Below, piece after piece: positions 6,807 through 14,648 of a DNA stretch of 64,000 nucleotides. Source of the DNA: Prosthecobacter debontii. GTDB lineage: Bacteria; Verrucomicrobiota; Verrucomicrobiia; Verrucomicrobiales; Verrucomicrobiaceae. A program made the translations under genes and the position numbers. The DNA lies in the NCBI GenBank assembly GCA_945869675.1, contig CAMBPS010000003.1:1-64000 (forward strand), written 5' to 3'. Within the stretch, counting starts at the first letter, position 1. Every line of letters starts with the position of its first letter. The notes under the pieces were generated by a model. It saw nothing but the letters and a program-made list of their open reading frames with translations, ran no database searches and was not told the origin of the DNA.

Positions 6807-6857
6807 TATCAGGATACCGTCGCAGATCGTGGGTTCATGACGGCGGTGAAGTGTTGA
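6807..6857 (+). repeat. methyltransferase 3'-end repeat, copy 3
   Basis: 51 bases identical to 2953-3003, the last 16 codons plus stop of the methyltransferase. It closes the DGR module. The next gene, on the minus strand, ends three bases later. Being identical to copy 1 but different from copy 2, it is not simply the remnant of a serial tandem duplication. Confidence 0.95.
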
Positions 6858-6859
6858 GC

Positions 6860-7693
6860 TTAACCCCAGCTCTCCTGACGATACGCGGCTGGTGAAGTGT
6901 TCCGATACTGCCGCATCATGCGACTGAAATAATGTCGGTTCAGCAGGCCGCAATATTCAGCAATGGACTCGATGCTATCATCCGTATGTCGCAGCAAGCG
7001 GCAGGCTTCATCCAAGCGATAGTCGAGCAGCATTCGCATGGGGGGAAGCTGCAGTTCTTGCTGGAAGAGATGGTTTAAATTGCGCACGCTAAGGCCGGCG
7101 TGACGGGAGATTTGATCTGCTGACAACTTTAGACCCATGTGCTGATTCATAAATTCCATGGCCTTCAAAACTCGTGGATCTAACCTCTGCTGCTCCCAGA
7201 TGCTGTCAGGCAGTCGTTGCACCGCCTCCGCCACCAGTTGGATCGACACCCAGGGGAAGCGCACGCTACCTGGTTGCTCCCCTATCTGAATCAGATTCAG
7301 TAACAGGCTGCTCATATGTGGCGTATTGCTGAAGCTATAGATTCCGGGAGCTGCTCTGTCTGCAACGGGGCCGAGACTGAAATGCGCATACCATTTGCTA
7401 AAAGGCCCTGATGTCGTGGTGCTGAATGTCGTGTGTGGCGGGATCAGATACACAGTGCCAGGCTTTAGCAGAGTTTGTTGACGATCGATCTCGACCACGC
7501 CGCCCACTTCCATCGGCCAATATAAGCGCCAATACGGGTCATTGAGTCGACGCAGTTCCCATTGTTGCAGTTCGATTTTCCTCGTGGTCAGAATATCTAC
7601 CGTCACACCTGGCAGGGCCACGGAGCGGTGACCTTGCACCCGATGGGCGGACCCTGCGGGCACGACGCTGAGAAAAGAAGGGGGCTGCGGCAT
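6860..7693 (-). CDS. AraC-family transcriptional regulator
   Basis: A 277-residue regulator. The N-terminal half is an AraC-type cupin ligand-binding domain (about 20-170, including YLIPPHTTFSTTT). The C-terminal 100 residues form the double helix-turn-helix: first HTH around LKLSADQISRHAGLSVRNLNHLFQ, second around DSIESIAEYCGLLNRHYFSR, with the usual SPAAYRQ end. Such proteins typically control nearby sugar-use genes on ligand binding. Here the divergent neighbour is glpX-lsrF-dhaL across a 199-base spacer, so control of that operon or of itself is plausible but not shown. The stop codon abuts the end of the DGR island. Confidence 0.88.
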   Translation of the reverse strand: MPQPPSFLSVVPAGSAHRVQGHRSVALPGVTVDILTTRKIELQQWELRRLNDPYWRLYWPMEVGGVVEIDRQQTLLKPGTVYLIPPHTTFSTTTSGPFSKWYAHFSLGPVADRAAPGIYSFSNTPHMSSLLLNLIQIGEQPGSVRFPWVSIQLVAEAVQRLPDSIWEQQRLDPRVLKAMEFMNQHMGLKLSADQISRHAGLSVRNLNHLFQQELQLPPMRMLLDYRLDEACRLLRHTDDSIESIAEYCGLLNRHYFSRMMRQYRNTSPAAYRQESWG

Positions 7694-7892
7694 AACGGAT
7701 TGCTAAATCAGACACAAATCTGGCCGATGCTGGTATGGATAGCAAGAAAGGATCTGGTAAAGAGAAATGGTTAGCCAGATCCGATGCAACCAAGTATGTC
7801 ATGTCAATCGCCACACCTGACCAAAGCCGCGCTAGGCTGGGTGATGCCTCATGCGGTGGGGATGCCGTTTTGGCTGTCTCTTTAATCATCTC

Positions 7893-8972
7893 ATGAGCAT
7901 CTCCACTCTGCCTGAACTACGCAGCACTCACGACGTCGAGCGCGTGCTTGAGTTTGAATTCGTGCGCGCCACAGAGAATGCGGCTCTTAAAGCCGTGCAT
8001 TGGCTTGGTCGTGGTGAAAAGGAACGCGCGGATGCAGAGGCCTGTGCTGCTATAGCTGGCGTGTTTGATCTGCTGGATGTCTGTGGTCACGTCGTTATCG
8101 GCGAAGGCATCAAGGACAAGGCTCCCGGGATTTTTGTGGGTGAAAAATTGGGCACTTGGAAAGAGGGTTCGCCTCGGTTTGAGATTGCCCTTGATCCCGT
8201 GGATGGAACCTCGAATTTATCGAAAGGCCTGCCAAACAGTATCTCGGTCATGGCCGCCGCACAGGTGCCAGAAGGTGTGAAATCCGTGATGCGCCACTTG
8301 CCGAGCTTTTACAGCCACAAGATCGCTTACGGCCCAGCCTTGCGTGAGCATTTCAAGAAAACCGGTGCCTTGCCTTTGCTCTCCATGCCTGTGGGCGAAG
8401 TCTTAGAAATCACCGCCAAGGTACTAGGCAAACGCCTGCGTGATCTCGTGGTAGTCACCATGGATCGCCCACGGCATGCAGACATCATCGCCAGCATTCG
8501 TGCCTGCGGTGCTGCTTTGCGTATGATCAGTGATGGGGACGTCACTGCGGCCGTTGCGCCATCTTTACCTGACAGCGGTGTCGATCTCTACATCGGCATC
8601 GGTGGAACACCTGAAGGAATTTTGGCGGCTGCCGCGATCAAATGTCTCGGTGGCGATATGCAGCTTGCCATGTGGATGAATGAAGCTGACACGCGTGATC
8701 GCTCAGCCATCCTAAAATCTGAGGCTAACCTCTTTGGCCACCATCATGTCGATGACCTGATTGAAGGAGATAGCGCGCTCTTTTGTGCGACCGGAATTAG
8801 TGACAGTCCTCTCGTGCCGGGTGTCAAGCTCACAGGGTATCACCGGGCTGAAACCCACAGCATTCTCATGCGCGCCCGCAGCGGAACGGTGCGCCGCATC
8901 CACGCCACGCATGACTTGAATCGCAAACTCATCCCTCTCCGCGAAAGTTTTCTTATCAACCCAATACCCTAA
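7893..8972 (+). CDS. glpX: fructose-1,6-bisphosphatase class II (GlpX type)
   Basis: A 359-residue enzyme removing the C1 phosphate of fructose 1,6-bisphosphate in gluconeogenesis (or sedoheptulose 1,7-bisphosphate in some lineages). Class II signatures are present: GHVVIGEG (66-72), the metal-binding DPVDGTS (101-107) followed by NLSKG, and the C-terminal TTRVRAR-like region, here MRARSGTVRRIHATHDL. The start at MSISTLPELR fits the family; the frame is open 14 codons further upstream. It is the first gene of an operon with lsrF and dhaL, both 12 bases apart. Confidence 0.93.
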   Translation: MSISTLPELRSTHDVERVLEFEFVRATENAALKAVHWLGRGEKERADAEACAAIAGVFDLLDVCGHVVIGEGIKDKAPGIFVGEKLGTWKEGSPRFEIALDPVDGTSNLSKGLPNSISVMAAAQVPEGVKSVMRHLPSFYSHKIAYGPALREHFKKTGALPLLSMPVGEVLEITAKVLGKRLRDLVVVTMDRPRHADIIASIRACGAALRMISDGDVTAAVAPSLPDSGVDLYIGIGGTPEGILAAAAIKCLGGDMQLAMWMNEADTRDRSAILKSEANLFGHHHVDDLIEGDSALFCATGISDSPLVPGVKLTGYHRAETHSILMRARSGTVRRIHATHDLNRKLIPLRESFLINPIP

Positions 8973-8984
8973 AAAACAAAGACC

Positions 8985-9947
8985 ATGGCCGACATCCAAA
9001 CCAGCGCAGCAGACAAGAAGGACAAAGAATATTTCACATCGACCCCACAGGAAGCTCCAGGCTTTTTCCTCAAAGGTTGCCACCAGTACGACTGGGGTCT
9101 CAAAAACCGCATGAGTCGAATCTTTGACCCCAAAGACGGCCGCACGGTGATGCTCGCCTTTGACCACGGTTATTTCCAAGGCCCAACGACAGGCTTGGAG
9201 CGTGTGGACCAGACGATCCTCCCGCTTGCTCCGTATGCCGATTGTCTCATGCTCACGCGTGGCATTCAGCGCAGCGTCATCCCTGCCAGCACCACGAAAG
9301 CCATCGCTCTGCGTGCTTCCGGCGGCACTTCCATGGTGAGTCCGATGGAAGAATGGGAAGGTGAAATCGACGGTAAGAAAGCGAAGTTTAATCGCCCCGG
9401 TTTTGAGCCGCTTTCCAATGAAAGCACTGCTCTCAATATCGAAGAAGCCATCCGTCTCAATGCCAGCGTTCTCGCTGTTCAAGTTTTCATCGGCAGCGCC
9501 TACGAGCGTCAGTCGTTGAAGAATCTCACAGACCTTGTCGATGCGGCTAGTCGTTACGGCATTGCCGTCATGGGAGTGACCGCTGTCGGTCGTGCCATGG
9601 CTCGCACCCCGCAGTATTTCCGTCTCGCGACGCGCATCATGGCTGAGCTCGGCGCCAATGTCGTGAAGTGCTACTACACGGACACCGAGTTTGATACGGT
9701 CACCTCGTGCTGCCCAGTGCCAATCGTCATCGCCGGTGGTAAAAAGCTTCCAGAAATCGATGCCCTGACCATGTGCTACAACGCCATCCAACAGGGTGCT
9801 AACGGGGTGGACATGGGGCGTAATATTTTCCAAAGCGACGCTCCGATCAGCATGATGCAAGCCGTGCGCGGTGTGGTGCATGAAGGTCTGACTCCTGAGC
9901 AAGGCTACGCTATGTACAACGATCTCAAGGCCAAAGGAACCAAGTAA
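8985..9947 (+). CDS. lsrF: class I aldolase/thiolase of the LsrF family
   Basis: A 320-residue TIM-barrel protein that aligns well, from memory of the family, with E. coli LsrF, the thiolase of autoinducer-2 phosphate breakdown. Shared segments include [48 protein letters not shown] and [14 protein letters not shown]-like [14 protein letters not shown]. Candidate catalytic residues are H61 (AFDHGYF) and the Schiff-base lysine K228 (NVVKCYYT). An insertion of about 15 residues relative to LsrF lies near 115-135 ([14 protein letters not shown]). No other lsr genes are nearby, and the FBPase and DhaL partners point to ketose/triose-phosphate metabolism, so the physiological substrate may differ from that of E. 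coli LsrF. Confidence 0.82.
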   Translation: MADIQTSAADKKDKEYFTSTPQEAPGFFLKGCHQYDWGLKNRMSRIFDPKDGRTVMLAFDHGYFQGPTTGLERVDQTILPLAPYADCLMLTRGIQRSVIPASTTKAIALRASGGTSMVSPMEEWEGEIDGKKAKFNRPGFEPLSNESTALNIEEAIRLNASVLAVQVFIGSAYERQSLKNLTDLVDAASRYGIAVMGVTAVGRAMARTPQYFRLATRIMAELGANVVKCYYTDTEFDTVTSCCPVPIVIAGGKKLPEIDALTMCYNAIQQGANGVDMGRNIFQSDAPISMMQAVRGVVHEGLTPEQGYAMYNDLKAKGTK

Positions 9948-9959
9948 TCTCTCACAACC

Positions 9960-10586
9960 ATGGAACTTAAACCCAATCAAGTCCGCCTCATGATGATTCA
10001 GGTGGCAGACGCCATCATCGCTGCGGAAGCCATGCTTTCTCAAGCCGACCGTGACCTAGGCGATGGCGATCACGGGCTCGGCATGAAGCGCGGTATGGAA
10101 GCTGTGAAAGTGCAGCTGGAGCCCTTAGAACCAAGCAGTGTTGAGCAAGTCTTTGTCACGACGGGGACCGCGATGATGTCGAGCATGGGCGGTGCCTCAG
10201 GTGCGCTCTTTGGCACCGTTTATCGTGCCGGTGGTAAAGCTCTGGCTGGTCGTGATGTTCTCGATGCAGAAGCCCTTGCGCTTTTGCTCGAAGCGGCGCT
10301 CGACGGTGTTATGAAACGGGGTGGTGCTAAACCTGGTGATAAAACCATGATCGATGCCCTTGCCCCAGCTGCTTCGAAAGCTCGTGAGGTCATTGCGTTG
10401 GATCTGCCCGATGCTTTCACAGCCGTCGCCGCAGCCGCTGAGTCTGGTAAAGATGCAAGCAAAGCTATGATCGCTCAGTTTGGTCGCGCGAAAACTCTTG
10501 GAGAAGCCTGCATTGGTTTCCCAGATGCGGGTGCCTGCTCTGTAACGATTATGCTAAGCAGCATGCGTGATTACGTTTTGGGATGA
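9960..10586 (+). CDS. dhaL: DhaL-type kinase subunit (dihydroxyacetone kinase L-domain)
   Basis: A 208-residue ADP/ATP-binding DhaL-domain protein. The Mg-binding aspartates are in place (D30, D35 and D37 in QADRDLGDGDHG), with GGASGALFGT and KPGDKTMIDAL. DhaL normally phosphorylates dihydroxyacetone bound covalently to a DhaK subunit. No dhaK is seen in the window. Lying 12 bases after lsrF and last in the operon, it may phosphorylate a small ketose whose product is handled by the aldolase. A strong inverted repeat follows about 30 bases after its stop. Confidence 0.85.
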   Translation: MELKPNQVRLMMIQVADAIIAAEAMLSQADRDLGDGDHGLGMKRGMEAVKVQLEPLEPSSVEQVFVTTGTAMMSSMGGASGALFGTVYRAGGKALAGRDVLDAEALALLLEAALDGVMKRGGAKPGDKTMIDALAPAASKAREVIALDLPDAFTAVAAAAESGKDASKAMIAQFGRAKTLGEACIGFPDAGACSVTIMLSSMRDYVLG

Positions 10587-10615
10587 TTCATTTGGATTGA
10601 ATCTCGGTTTAGTAG

Positions 10616-10671
10616 AAAGGCAGACGGTTGAGTTGCGTTCACAACGCCACATGAAACTGTCTGCCTTTTTT
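10616..10671 (+). terminator. terminator-like stem spanning the sulfatase start codon
   Basis: A perfect ten-base stem, AAAGGCAGAC (10616-10625) with GTCTGCCTTT (10659-10668), followed by a T run to 10671. A small inner hairpin, GCGTT/AACGC, occupies 10635-10647. The position suits a terminator for glpX-lsrF-dhaL, yet the ATG of the sulfatase (10651) lies between the arms, so the right arm is coding sequence. It could instead regulate sulfatase expression. Confidence 0.6.
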
Positions 10672-12033
10672 CATCAAGCGCTGCACCTCGGATTAATTCT
10701 CTGGTTGTTGGTTCTAAGTTCAGCCGCAGCCTCTGAGCAGCGCCCTAACATCCTCCTTATCCTAGCTGACGACTTCGGCTATGGAGATCTCGGTTGCATG
10801 GGCTGCACGGATATTGAGACGCCGAACATTGATAGTCTGGCTAGAGATGGTGTGAAATTCACCGACTTCTATTCCAATGCACCCGTGTGCACGCCGACAC
10901 GCACTGGTTTCATGACCGGACGCTGGCAGCAACGTTGCGGCTTGGAGTTTGCTTTTGGGTATCAAGTAGAGCAGTTCCGCCGCGTGAAAGGTGAGTGGGT
11001 GGCTGAGCCTGACATTCACGCACTTGGACTGCCTTTGAGTGAGACGACCATCGCCGATCGACTGAAGTCGGCTAGCTATGCTACGGGTGCGTTTGGTAAA
11101 TGGCATCTCGGTTTCAAAGAGGAGTATAATCCCACCAAGCGCGGTTTTGATGAGTTCTTTGGTGAGTTGTTAGGGCACGCTGACTACTACAAGCACAGCT
11201 ATTATGACGGCACCTATGCGCTGCGTGAGGGGCTGAATCCTGTGAAGGCGGAAGGCTACTTCACGGATCTCGTGAATGAGCGCGCCACGAAGTTTATCCG
11301 CGATCATGCAAAGCAACCTTTCTTCTTGTATGTGCCGCATCTCGCTGTCCATGCACCCTATCAAGCACCCGATGATCCTGAAACGCCGATGGTTACCAAA
11401 GATAGCATGCATCACGGCAGCCGTGCCATTTATAAAGCCATGGTGGAACGCATTGATCGCGGAGTCGGTATGATGCTCGCAGAGTTGGAAAAACAGGGCT
11501 TAGGCGACAACACGCTCGTTGTTTTTTCCAGCGACAATGGGGGCGAGCGCTTTAGCCGAAACACCCCGCTGTTTCACCACAAAGCTACCGTTTGGGAGGG
11601 GGGGATTCGTGTTCCTTGTCTCATGCGTTGGCCCAAGCAACTACCGAGAGGTAAAGTCACCTCGCAAATGGCCATTACCATGGATCTTCATGCCACTTTT
11701 CTTGCCGCTGCAGGCGTCACGAATCCAGCGCCTAAGCCGCTCGATGGTATCAACCTTTTACCTCTTCTCACGAGTGATGCCGCTCCTCTTGAGCGCACCT
11801 TTTATTGGCGCATCGATCGTAGCAACCGCAAGCAGAGGGCCATCCGCCAAGGCCCCTGGAAATACATCAACGATGGTAACACCATGGATCTCCTCTTTAA
11901 TCTCCAGAAAGACATCGGCGAGCACACCAACTTAGGTTATCAGCATCCTGATATCCTCGAAGATTTGAAGTCCAAGCTCAAAGCTTGGGAAGCTGAAATG
12001 GATGTCACGGAACGCGAGATTTTGGTGCGCTGA
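10651..12033 (+). CDS. secreted sulfatase (S1 family, arylsulfatase-like)
   Basis: A 460-residue type I sulfatase. Signal peptide 1-27 (hydrophobic core LGLILWLLVLSSAAA), then PNILLILADDFGYGDLG with metal ligands D40/D41, and the formylglycine motif C80-T-P-T-R84 (NAPVCTPTRTGFMTGRW). Further family segments are GKWHLG and VFSSDNGG. It hydrolyses a sulfate ester, probably on an extracellular or periplasmic glycan; the substrate is unknown. It needs a formylglycine-generating enzyme, and the DGR target protein in this window should not be taken for one. The start is set at 10651 because the signal peptide begins there. Confidence 0.92.
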   Translation: MKLSAFFHQALHLGLILWLLVLSSAAASEQRPNILLILADDFGYGDLGCMGCTDIETPNIDSLARDGVKFTDFYSNAPVCTPTRTGFMTGRWQQRCGLEFAFGYQVEQFRRVKGEWVAEPDIHALGLPLSETTIADRLKSASYATGAFGKWHLGFKEEYNPTKRGFDEFFGELLGHADYYKHSYYDGTYALREGLNPVKAEGYFTDLVNERATKFIRDHAKQPFFLYVPHLAVHAPYQAPDDPETPMVTKDSMHHGSRAIYKAMVERIDRGVGMMLAELEKQGLGDNTLVVFSSDNGGERFSRNTPLFHHKATVWEGGIRVPCLMRWPKQLPRGKVTSQMAITMDLHATFLAAAGVTNPAPKPLDGINLLPLLTSDAAPLERTFYWRIDRSNRKQRAIRQGPWKYINDGNTMDLLFNLQKDIGEHTNLGYQHPDILEDLKSKLKAWEAEMDVTEREILVR

Positions 12034-12404
12034 AGCACTTTTAGCCAGTTTTCAATGGTGCTTCCAAAGGCATTAAGAAATCAAGGTCAACCTGACCATC
12101 ATGCTGAGCATCTAGGTCGTCTCAGTAGATCAGGCCTAGACGGAAGGACTGGCCTTGGGTAGCTTGAGTTTCTTCATAATGCGCTAAGTCTCGAAAACTA
12201 AAAAGGGCCAGGAATTCTCACCGCTTGTTATGTGTTCACGATTGGTTGCCGCATCTTGTCATCGCATAGCATCAGGATTGCATCATTGCCAGTTCGTATG
12301 GCTGGCAGTTCTGCTGGTTCGGATGGAAATGGTTAGATTTTCTTGATGGTGATTTATCACGCGGTGTCGAGTTTTTTTAAGATGAATCGTAATCTGTCTA
12401 TCAC
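12034..12404 (-). other. 371-base spacer with a possible short coding remnant
   Basis: No intact gene is visible. On the minus strand, 12041-12209 can be read as about 56 codons with one internal stop (FRDLAHYEETQATQGQ, then DDLDAQHDGQVDLDF). The composition is protein-like, so a decayed gene end is possible, but I cannot assign a family. Near the sigma-factor gene is a small palindrome, GTGAT-TT-ATCAC (12349-12360), which could be an operator or part of the promoter region. Confidence 0.3.
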
Positions 12405-12920
12405 ATGCTCATTCCAGAAAACATTGCTGCTGTTTTGCTCTCAGAGCGACTTCCGCTCACAGCTTTCTTCGCCAGTGTAACGAGGGATTTTCACCTGGCA
12501 GAGGATGTGTTTCAAGACGTCTGTGTGAAGGCTCTTGGCAGGGCAGGGGAGTTCGATACTGCAGCCCATGTGATGAATTGGGCACGCCTCGTGGGAAAAA
12601 ATCGTGCCATCGACATTCTACGCGCGCGTGATGGTCGTTATCTGGGGCTGAGCGCCGAAATGCTTGATGTTCTCGCGGCGGAGTGGCCTGAGCATCATCA
12701 ATCGGATGACTTGCAGGAGGCTCTCGGCAAATGCATTGATCAGGTCACGCCAAACAACCGTGAACTCCTGCGCCTTCGCTATTTTGAACGACGAAATTGC
12801 GCCGATGTGGCTACGATGATGGGTCGCAAGATCGAGACGGTCTATCAAGCGCTTGCCCGACTCCATAAAACGCTCGGTGAATGCATGCGCCTACAAATTC
12901 AAAACGAGACTTCCCTATGA
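12405..12920 (+). CDS. ECF-type RNA polymerase sigma factor
   Basis: A 171-residue sigma-70 family protein with region 2 (about 20-85, including HLAEDVFQDVCVKAL and WARLVGKNRAIDILRA) and region 4 (about 115-165, LLRLRYFERRNCADVATMM and a helix-turn-helix ending in TVYQALARLHKTL). Spacing and size fit ECF factors of the Planctomycetes-Verrucomicrobia type. The stop overlaps the start of the next gene by four bases (ATGA), so the two are coupled. The partner is a single-span membrane protein, a layout typical of a sigma/anti-sigma pair, and similar to the pair at 57224-58674. Confidence 0.88.
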   Translation: MLIPENIAAVLLSERLPLTAFFASVTRDFHLAEDVFQDVCVKALGRAGEFDTAAHVMNWARLVGKNRAIDILRARDGRYLGLSAEMLDVLAAEWPEHHQSDDLQEALGKCIDQVTPNNRELLRLRYFERRNCADVATMMGRKIETVYQALARLHKTLGECMRLQIQNETSL

Positions 12921-13828
12921 ATGAGTTTGATTTTCTCCACCTCTTCATGCGTCATCAGGACGGGGTGCTAACGGCCGATGAGATCACCGCGCTCGAAGCC
13001 GTGCTGCGTGATGATCCGACGAAACGCCAACTTTTTGCTGGCACGCAAATTCGCTCGATGGCGCTTTATGATCGTTTTCGCCAGGACGCTTTTCGCGTCG
13101 AGCCTGCGTCACGAGGGAAAATCAGCTGGATCACCCGCCCCATGGCAGCGATGGCTGCCGGGCTCGTCATGGGTCTTTTTAGCGCATCGATTGTCTGGGC
13201 TATGTCATCGCCGAGGGCCACTGCCGAGCGGCTCTTTTCACTCATCAACGGCTCTTTCGATGAAAACCGTCTAAAGCATGGATTTCCCCATCAAACGGGT
13301 TGTTGGAGCGGCGATGAGGCCGCTATTTGCGATGGCCAACTGCGTTTTATCGCTCCCAGCAGCGATTTGGGCGATCCCACGGGCCGCGCGATCTCTTGCG
13401 ATGTCTTTCAACTCGTCGATCTCCGTCCGCTGCGCCACACGATTAGTCTGGAAGGCGACTCTGTGCTCGAACTCAGCGCCGACTTCGTCGATGCCCGCCC
13501 TCAAAACACGAAACCCTCTGTCACTTTCTTTGGTCAACTCTATCTCTTCAAAGGTGATCCTGCTGCTTTGCATCAATCATGGCCTCAAAGCATAGCCGAT
13601 TCCGTCGCCAGCGGCAGCGCCCAGGTCACCACGCTTGGCTCAGATGCCAAAAGAAAGCAGACCATCACTGCAAAGTGCCTCGTTCCTGCTCAAGCCGATT
13701 TCGCCGTCCTACAAATCGCTGCTCGGCCAAATCTCCGACCAGCTAAGCTCGACTCACTGTTCGCCGATGACGTGAAGCTCACGCTTAAAAGACAGCCCAG
13801 TCTGCCTGTGCGCATTGTTCGGCGTTAA
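12917..13828 (+). CDS. membrane-anchored anti-sigma-like protein
   Basis: A 303-residue protein with a cytoplasmic N-terminal helical region (about 1-70, with LHLFMRHQDGVLTADEITALE, resembling the anti-sigma N-terminus of FecR-type proteins), one membrane span (about 76-95, MAAMAAGLVMGLFSASIVWA) and a periplasmic domain of about 200 residues. The start at 12917 uses the ATGA overlap with the sigma gene; the frame is open 12 codons earlier. The product at 57754 has the same architecture and similar segments (AAGLVFGMF, VYQVLDL compared with VFQLVDL). Role as anti-sigma factor is inferred from order and topology. Confidence 0.7.
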   Translation: MNEFDFLHLFMRHQDGVLTADEITALEAVLRDDPTKRQLFAGTQIRSMALYDRFRQDAFRVEPASRGKISWITRPMAAMAAGLVMGLFSASIVWAMSSPRATAERLFSLINGSFDENRLKHGFPHQTGCWSGDEAAICDGQLRFIAPSSDLGDPTGRAISCDVFQLVDLRPLRHTISLEGDSVLELSADFVDARPQNTKPSVTFFGQLYLFKGDPAALHQSWPQSIADSVASGSAQVTTLGSDAKRKQTITAKCLVPAQADFAVLQIAARPNLRPAKLDSLFADDVKLTLKRQPSLPVRIVRR

Positions 13829-13873
13829 TGTCACGCATTCGCGTGAGTTGTGACTCTGCAGACGTTGTAGAGA

Positions 13874-14494
13874 ATGATGCCGTTGAAATGGACAGTGTTT
13901 AGTTTTGCGATCTTCGCCACCGCCGCGCAGGCTGGTGGAGCTTGGTCGTGGCTGAATGGTGAGCTTGGGCGCAATGAGAGAAGTCAGCAGGCGATTGAGT
14001 GTGAATTAATGATTTTACCCCAGCTTCCAGTGCCTCAAGGGCAGGAACATGCAGGGTTTCACAGTGGTTTGGCTTCGAGTCGTGATGCCATACGCTGGGT
14101 GCAAGTGGACTTGGGCTCGGAGCACGTTCTGGATGCGGTGTTCGTTGTGCCTGCCATGCTTGGCACGGCACAGGCTTATGGGTTTCCAAGCCACTTTCGC
14201 TTAGATGTCTCCAATGATCCGCTGTTTGCCGATTCGATTCCACTGCTGGATCACAACAACGAGTCTTCAATGCTAGGGCTCGCGCCATGGCAAATCTCAG
14301 CCCGTCAAGTTAAAGCCCGCTATGTGCGATTCACGGCGACGAAGCTTGCACCGCAGCCTGGATCGAGTTCGCGGTTCATCTTTTGTCTCGGGGAGTTGTT
14401 AGTGTTTAGTGAAGGACGAAATGTCGCTCTGCAAGGAGATGTGCTTGCTCCGAATTCAGCAGAAACCCTACCCCTAAAGGAGATAGCCGGCTGA
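13874..14494 (+). CDS. secreted discoidin-like (F5/8 type C) domain protein
   Basis: A 206-residue protein with a signal peptide (1-20, WTVFSFAIFATAAQA) followed by one domain with the discoidin-like pattern IRWVQVDLGSEHVLDAVFVVPA, FRLDVSNDP and KARYVRFTATKLAP. The same pattern occurs inside the PSD1 protein at 23113 (VKWVQVDLGQSVQVDRIVL, FKIEVSDDPTF, GRYVRVTAVKLA). Such domains bind carbohydrate or surfaces. It ends shortly after the domain, so it may be a stand-alone binding protein or the remaining N-terminus of a longer gene. It lies between the sigma/anti-sigma-like pair and the first DUF1592 module. Confidence 0.65.
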   Translation: MMPLKWTVFSFAIFATAAQAGGAWSWLNGELGRNERSQQAIECELMILPQLPVPQGQEHAGFHSGLASSRDAIRWVQVDLGSEHVLDAVFVVPAMLGTAQAYGFPSHFRLDVSNDPLFADSIPLLDHNNESSMLGLAPWQISARQVKARYVRFTATKLAPQPGSSSRFIFCLGELLVFSEGRNVALQGDVLAPNSAETLPLKEIAG

Positions 14495-14648
14495 CTAACC
14501 CTCAGTGTTCACATCGTCGCTACCTATTTCCGCCGTATTGATGACCATTTGGAGGTGAACACAAGAACCGCTGGGGTTGCGAAGGCGTGTTTTTGCGGCT
14601 TAGCGGGTGCAAAATTGTGCTCGGTCTGACGTAATAGCTTCAGTTATC

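Noticed and set aside
8712-10043. 443-residue open frame on the minus strand
   Set aside because: Antisense to the 3' part of glpX, all of lsrF and the 5' end of dhaL, three well-supported genes. No recognisable motif.
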